Below, in pieces: positions 1 to 12,199 of a stretch of DNA of 12,199 nt (positions are counted from its first letter, which is position 1; each line of letters starts with the position of its first letter). Location: NCBI GenBank assembly GCA_016874875.1, contig VGTA01000037.1, forward strand, positions 1 through 12,199, written 5' to 3'. Source of the stretch: Deltaproteobacteria bacterium (GTDB lineage Bacteria > Myxococcota_A > Bradymonadia > UBA7976 > VGTA01). The position numbers and the translations under genes are program-made. The notes below the pieces were generated by a model that saw only the letters and a list, made by a program, of their open reading frames with translations, did no database searches and was not told the origin of the DNA.

Positions 1-218
1 ACGGAGTATGCAAACATCTTGATCAAGACAGAATGTGCAGCATTTACACTGATCGACCTGATGAGTGCAACACATCTAAAATATGGTTCAAACACTATGC
101 AAGCTTTCACGAATATGTATATGCGACGGCGACGATATGTCACTTCCTTATGAACTCAAATGCAGACCAAAATGCTATAGAGCGACTCAATGAGTCTATC
201 AAAAAATCAGGTTTCTAA
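1..218 (+). CDS. C-terminal fragment of a YkgJ-like (CxxCxxCC family) metal-chelating protein
   Basis: The reading frame is open from base 3 to the TAA at 216-218, so this is the last ~71 residues of a gene entering from the left. An internal ATG lies at 33. The visible start contains the spacing C-x-x-L-D, then C-S-I-Y, then R-P-x-x-C, ending DEC. This is the typical second half of the YkgJ zinc/iron-chelating domain (CxxLD...CxIYxxRPxxC). The tail is a hydrophobic helix (YATATICHFLMN) and a polar helix ending KKSGF. Members of this family are small cytosolic proteins thought to bind Zn or an Fe-S cluster; their roles are mostly unknown. The N-terminal CxxC cysteines would lie outside the window. 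Base composition is much more AT-rich than everything downstream, which suggests a transferred gene or an island edge. The family call rests on a short motif only. Confidence 0.6.
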   Translation, partial: GVCKHLDQDRMCSIYTDRPDECNTSKIWFKHYASFHEYVYATATICHFLMNSNADQNAIERLNESIKKSGF

Positions 219-227
219 TATGGGTCA

Positions 228-256
228 TTGAATTTCTCACACATACGCCCTAAGAT
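228..256 (+). promoter_or_regulatory. Putative sigma70-type promoter for the ktr operon
   Basis: TTGAAT at 228-233 and TAAGAT at 251-256 are separated by 17 bases. Each box matches the TTGACA/TATAAT consensus at four of six positions. The site falls between the stop of the YkgJ-like gene (218) and the ktrB ATG (306), and gives a leader of roughly 40 bases. It lies in the AT-richer segment, where chance matches are more likely. Confidence 0.4.
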
Positions 257-285
257 ACCGCGTCACCTAGCCGCCTAGAGGCCCA

Positions 286-305
286 CCCCCCCCCCGAGCC
301 CCCCC
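286..305 (+). repeat. Poly-C runs (C10 and C7) just before the ktrB start
   Basis: Ten consecutive C residues occupy 286-295. After GAG, seven more fill 299-305, directly next to the ATG at 306. No Shine-Dalgarno motif is present at a usable distance; the nearest purine patch (AGAGG, 277-281) is about 24 bases upstream of the ATG. Homopolymer length here could affect leader spacing but not the reading frame. Confidence 0.6.
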
Positions 306-1871
306 ATGCCGCCCCCCCTCCCCCTCCGCCTCCTCAGCACCCTCGCCCTCCTCACCGGAACCTGGGCGGCGCGGGGGGCGCTCGCGGAGCCTGGGGGGGC
401 GCTGGTGGGGGGGGTGGCGCTCGTCGCGGCGCTCTGGGCGCTGTGGCCCTCGGCGCGGCTGGCGGCGTTTGATGAGGCGGCGCGGGCGCGGCGGAGGGCG
501 GCGCGGGCGGCGCGGGCGCGGCTGGGAATCGAGGCGGAGGACGCGGGACTCCTCGAGCTCACGCTCAACCACCCGTCGCGCGTGATGGTCCTCTCGTTTC
601 TCCTCCTCTGCGCCGCCGGGGGACTCGCGCTCACGCTCCCCGCCCTCTCGCGCGGGGCGCCGCCCTCCCTCGTCGACGCCCTCTTCACCTCCGTCAGCGC
701 CACCTGCGTCACCGGGCTCGGGGTCATCGACATGCCCGTGGTCCTCAATGGGCTCGGGCAGCTCTGGCTCCTCGCGCTCATCCAGGTGGGCGGACTCGGG
801 GTGATGGCCTTCTCGGCGTTCGCCTTTGAGCTCCTCGGTAAGCGCCTCTCGCTCTCTCATGAGCGCGCCGCCGCGGACCTCATCGGCGCGGAGCGCGGGG
901 CGGCGCTCCGCGACACCCTCCACGCCGTCCTCCGCGTCACCCTCGCGGCCGAGGCGCTCGGCGCCCTCGCGCTCGCCGTGGCGTTCTGGGCGCGCGGCGA
1001 TGGGCCGCTCGAGGGGCTGTGGCGCGGCGCGTTCACCTCGATCTCGGCGTTCTGTAACGCCGGCTTCGCGCTGCAGTCCTCTAGCCTCGTCCCCTACGCC
1101 GACAGCCCCTTTATCCTCGCCGTCACCGGCGCCCTCATCGCCGTGGGCGGGCTCGGGCCGCTCGTGGTGGTGGCGGCGCTCCGGTGGCGGCGCCCTGAGC
1201 GGCGCACGCTGCAGGCGCGCCTGGTGCTGTGGACCTCGGCGCTCCTCACCCTCGCCCCCGCCCTCCTCATCGCCGCCGTGGAGTGGCACGGCGCCCTCGC
1301 GCACCTCTCGGCGCCCCACAAGCTCACCAACGCGCTCTTTCAGTCCGTCACCCTCCGCACCGCCGGCTTCAACTCCGTGGACCTCTCCGCCCTCCACCCC
1401 GCCACCCTCGCGCTCATGATCTGCGTGATGTTCGTGGGGGGCAGCCCCGGCTCCACCGCCGGCGGCGTGAAGACCACCACCATCGCCGTCACGCTCCTCG
1501 CGGTGGCCGCCGTGGTGCGCGGGCAGGAGCGCGTGCAGGTCTTTGGGCGCGCCCTGAGCCCCGCCGCCGTGGTGCGCGCGGGCGCCGTGTGCACCCTCAG
1601 CGTCCTCGGCTGCTGCGCGGCGCTCGTGGCGGTCCTCCTCACGCAGACCCTCTCGTTTGAGGTGGCGCTCTTTGAGGTGGTCAGCGCCCTCGCCACCGCG
1701 GGCCTCTCCGTGGGCGGCACCGCCGCCCTCGATGACGTGGGGAAGGTGATCATCATGGTGTGTATGTTCGTGGGGCGCGTGGGGCCCCTCACCCTCTTCG
1801 TCTTCTTGATGAGCAACGCCCACCCCGCGAGCCCCCTCCGCCGCCCGGAGGAGCAGGTCTTGATCGGCTAG
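306..1871 (+). CDS. ktrB: Ktr/Trk-type potassium uptake channel subunit (KtrB/TrkH family)
   Basis: 521-residue integral membrane protein of the SKT superfamily, which carries K+ (sometimes coupled to Na+) across the inner membrane. All four pore-loop repeats are visible: SATCVTGLGV (131-140), SAFCNAGF (247-254), TLRTAGF (349-355) and ATAGLSVG (463-470), each with the filter glycine. GGSPGSTAGGVKTT (378-391) is the characteristic intramembrane gating-loop region of the third repeat. Many hydrophobic helices surround these. An extra ~85 residues precede the first canonical helix. They hold two possible membrane segments (about 8-26 and 31-48) and a basic Arg/Ala-rich stretch (60-72), giving a length greater than typical KtrB (~450) and closer to TrkH. 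The ATG at 306 lacks a Shine-Dalgarno sequence, so the true start could be further downstream. The KtrA partner follows after 33 bases. Confidence 0.95.
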   Translation: MPPPLPLRLLSTLALLTGTWAARGALAEPGGALVGGVALVAALWALWPSARLAAFDEAARARRRAARAARARLGIEAEDAGLLELTLNHPSRVMVLSFLLLCAAGGLALTLPALSRGAPPSLVDALFTSVSATCVTGLGVIDMPVVLNGLGQLWLLALIQVGGLGVMAFSAFAFELLGKRLSLSHERAAADLIGAERGAALRDTLHAVLRVTLAAEALGALALAVAFWARGDGPLEGLWRGAFTSISAFCNAGFALQSSSLVPYADSPFILAVTGALIAVGGLGPLVVVAALRWRRPERRTLQARLVLWTSALLTLAPALLIAAVEWHGALAHLSAPHKLTNALFQSVTLRTAGFNSVDLSALHPATLALMICVMFVGGSPGSTAGGVKTTTIAVTLLAVAAVVRGQERVQVFGRALSPAAVVRAGAVCTLSVLGCCAALVAVLLTQTLSFEVALFEVVSALATAGLSVGGTAALDDVGKVIIMVCMFVGRVGPLTLFVFLMSNAHPASPLRRPEEQVLIG

Positions 1872-1887
1872 CAGGGGCGCACACCGC

Positions 1888-1892
1888 AGGAG
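1888..1892 (+). promoter_or_regulatory. Ribosome binding site of ktrA
   Basis: AGGAG lies in the 33-base gap after the ktrB stop, 12 bases before the ATG at 1905. The spacing is slightly long, but this is the only Shine-Dalgarno-like motif there, and it supports the 1905 start. Confidence 0.5.
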
Positions 1893-1904
1893 CAGCACAG
1901 GACT

Positions 1905-2608
1905 ATGGGAAATCAGACGCTGGTGATCGGCCTCGGGCAGCTCGGGATGTCCTTCGCGCGCGCCATGAGCGAGCAGGGGAGCGAGGTGATCGCCGTGGAC
2001 GTGGACCCGCTGCGGGTCCATGAGGTGGCGTCGGCGGTGGCGGAGGCGGTGGAGCTCAACGCGACGGACGCGGACGCCCTCGCGCGCCTCTCGCCCCATG
2101 AGCGGGACGTGTGCCTGTGCGCGGTGGGGGACGAGAACCGCGAGGCGAGCATCATCATCACCGCCCTCCTCAAGCAGCTCAACGCCCCCCACATCATCGC
2201 CCGCGCCATCAACCCCATCCACGCGCGCATCCTCAGACTCGTGGGCGCGCACGAGGTGATCAACCCCGAGCAGAGCTACGGCGAGCGCCTCGCGCTCCGC
2301 CTCATGTGGCGCGGCGCCCTCAACATCCTGCCCCTCGGCGGCGGGCTGGTGCTCACGGAGCTGGTGGCGCCGGAGGGGATGCTCGGGCGCACCCTCGCGG
2401 AGCTCGAGCTGCCCCGGCGCTTCTCGGTGACCGTGGCGGCGCTCCGGGAGCGGGGGGCGCCGGCGGCGCCCGGCGAGGCGCTCTCGCCCGCCGCCGCCGC
2501 GCAGCTCCCCGCGCGCCTCCCAGAGCCGCACCGCCCCCTCCAGCGCGGCGATGTGCTGCTCTTGGTGGGCGCTGAGCCCCACACCCGCCTCCTCGTGGAG
2601 CGCTTTCA

Positions 2609-2612
<4 letters not shown>
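1905..2612 (+). CDS. ktrA: Ktr potassium uptake regulatory subunit, single RCK protein
   Basis: 235-residue cytosolic regulator of the KtrB channel. It starts with a Rossmann nucleotide-binding fold: VIGLGQLG (residues 7-14, GxGxxG) followed by an acidic second strand (IAVDVDP, about 29-35), as expected for RCK_N domains that bind ATP/ADP or NAD(H). AVGDEN and the strand pattern up to about 135 complete RCK_N. Residues ~145-235 fit an RCK_C domain, with LGRTLAEL and a final RGDVLLLVG, a typical RCK_C ending. The length fits one RCK unit (KtrA), not the double unit of TrkA (~450). An Ala/Pro-rich insert (~190-215) interrupts RCK_C. By family knowledge an octameric ring gates KtrB. The stop overlaps the next gene's start (GTGA), so translation is probably coupled. 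Confidence 0.95.
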
Positions 2613-5252
<2,640 letters not shown>

Positions 5253-5270
5253 TCGCGCGCCTGCGCCTAG

Positions 5271-5293
5271 GCGGCGCGGCGCGGCGCGGCGCG
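5271..5293 (+). repeat. Short GCGGC tandem repeat in the aminopeptidase-rpoC intergenic region
   Basis: Four full copies of GCGGC plus a partial copy fill 5271-5293, just after the palindrome CGCCTAGGCG (5264-5273) and immediately before an A-rich stretch (taagaaaaaca). It could fold as part of a transcription stop for the upstream operon, but no T tract follows on the plus strand, so I do not call it a terminator. Confidence 0.5.
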
Positions 5294-5305
5294 TAAGAAA
5301 AACAT

Positions 5306-5333
5306 TTGCAATCGGTCGATTTTAGGCTATAAA
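5306..5333 (+). promoter_or_regulatory. Putative sigma70-type promoter of rpoC
   Basis: TTGCAA (5306-5311) and TATAAA (5328-5333) are separated by 16 bases. The boxes match consensus at four and five of six positions. This sits in a short AT-rich island inside very GC-rich DNA and faces rpoC, giving a leader of about 120 bases. A second -10-like motif, TATACT (5379-5384), lies downstream without a convincing -35 box. Confidence 0.6.
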
Positions 5334-5353
5334 GCCTCCCTTGTCGCGCGCTC

Positions 5354-5375
5354 GCCCCCCTCAGAGGGTAGGGGC
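5354..5375 (+). promoter_or_regulatory. Possible leader hairpin upstream of rpoC
   Basis: GCCC plus CCC (5354-5360) can pair with GGG (5366-5368) and GGGC (5372-5375), with a TCAGA loop and a three-base bulge. If transcription starts near 5340 this would lie in the 5' leader RNA. No T run follows, so it looks more like a protective or regulatory hairpin or an operator than a terminator. Pairing was judged by eye. Confidence 0.3.
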
Positions 5376-5451
5376 TCCTATACTTTACCGCGGGTCTGCC
5401 CACCACACCCACGCGAGTATACCCGGCGACACACAACACCGAAGGCTCAAC

Positions 5452-5455
5452 GGAG
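5452..5455 (+). promoter_or_regulatory. Ribosome binding site of rpoC
   Basis: GGAG ends 5 bases before the ATG at 5461. This fixes the start, which also gives a normal beta' N-terminus length, with the zinc-ribbon cysteines about 8 residues later than in E. coli. Confidence 0.75.
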
Positions 5456-5460
5456 TTGGC

Positions 5461-12199
<6,739 letters not shown>

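Noticed and set aside
267..2582. 771-codon minus-strand open frame opposite ktrB/ktrA
   Set aside because: The translation is Arg/Gly/His/Glu-rich without any domain pattern. Long antisense frames are expected in very GC-rich DNA, and the plus strand encodes clear KtrB and KtrA.
5253..5305. Rho-independent terminator after the aminopeptidase
   Set aside because: There are GC-rich palindromes, but an A-rich stretch and not a T run follows on the plus strand.

Overview
This is a bacterial chromosomal window. From about base 260 onward it is extremely GC-rich, with almost every third codon position G or C and many long C runs. The first 220-250 bases are clearly AT-richer. The beta' subunit has a proteobacterial-type core (four-cysteine zinc ribbon, deltaproteobacterial-looking N-terminus, SI3-type trigger-loop insert). 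My best guess is a high-GC deltaproteobacterial relative (Myxococcota/Bradymonadales-like), but taxonomy is weakly supported from one window.

All supported genes are on the plus strand. Bases 1-218 hold the C-terminus of a small YkgJ-type (CxxCxxCC) metal-chelating protein in the AT-richer segment. A probable promoter follows. Then comes a tightly packed operon (306-5252): ktrB (K+ channel subunit), ktrA (single-RCK regulatory subunit), a membrane sensor with a HAMP domain and a PAS-like start but no visible output domain, and an M17 leucyl aminopeptidase of the NPEPL1-like type. The last three genes are coupled by GTGA and ATGA overlaps. The sensor gene is broken in frame by a 40-base poly-C tract. 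A tract one base longer or two shorter would restore a reading frame ending exactly in the ATGA overlap with the aminopeptidase. This suggests either phase variation or homopolymer error.

A 208-bp intergenic region (5253-5460) has a good sigma70-like promoter, a leader hairpin and a Shine-Dalgarno site. It leads into rpoC (RNA polymerase beta'), which runs off the right end after 2246 codons. rpoB is not next to it, which is unusual.

The most striking object is the beta' subunit. Its catalytic core is intact (NADFDGD, bridge helix, trigger loop, both zinc sites). However, the active-site aspartates lie near residue 1616 instead of about 460 as in E. coli. About 1150 extra residues sit between the zinc ribbon and the clamp helices, mostly in two insertions of roughly 785 and 310 residues. 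By eye, the larger one looks modular: two GAF-like segments, one or two sandwich-barrel hybrid motifs, a helical linker and a PAS-like segment. If correct, this would be an RNA polymerase with sensory-type domains built into its clamp. The domain calls inside the insertion are my reading of sequence patterns and have not been tested by profile search.
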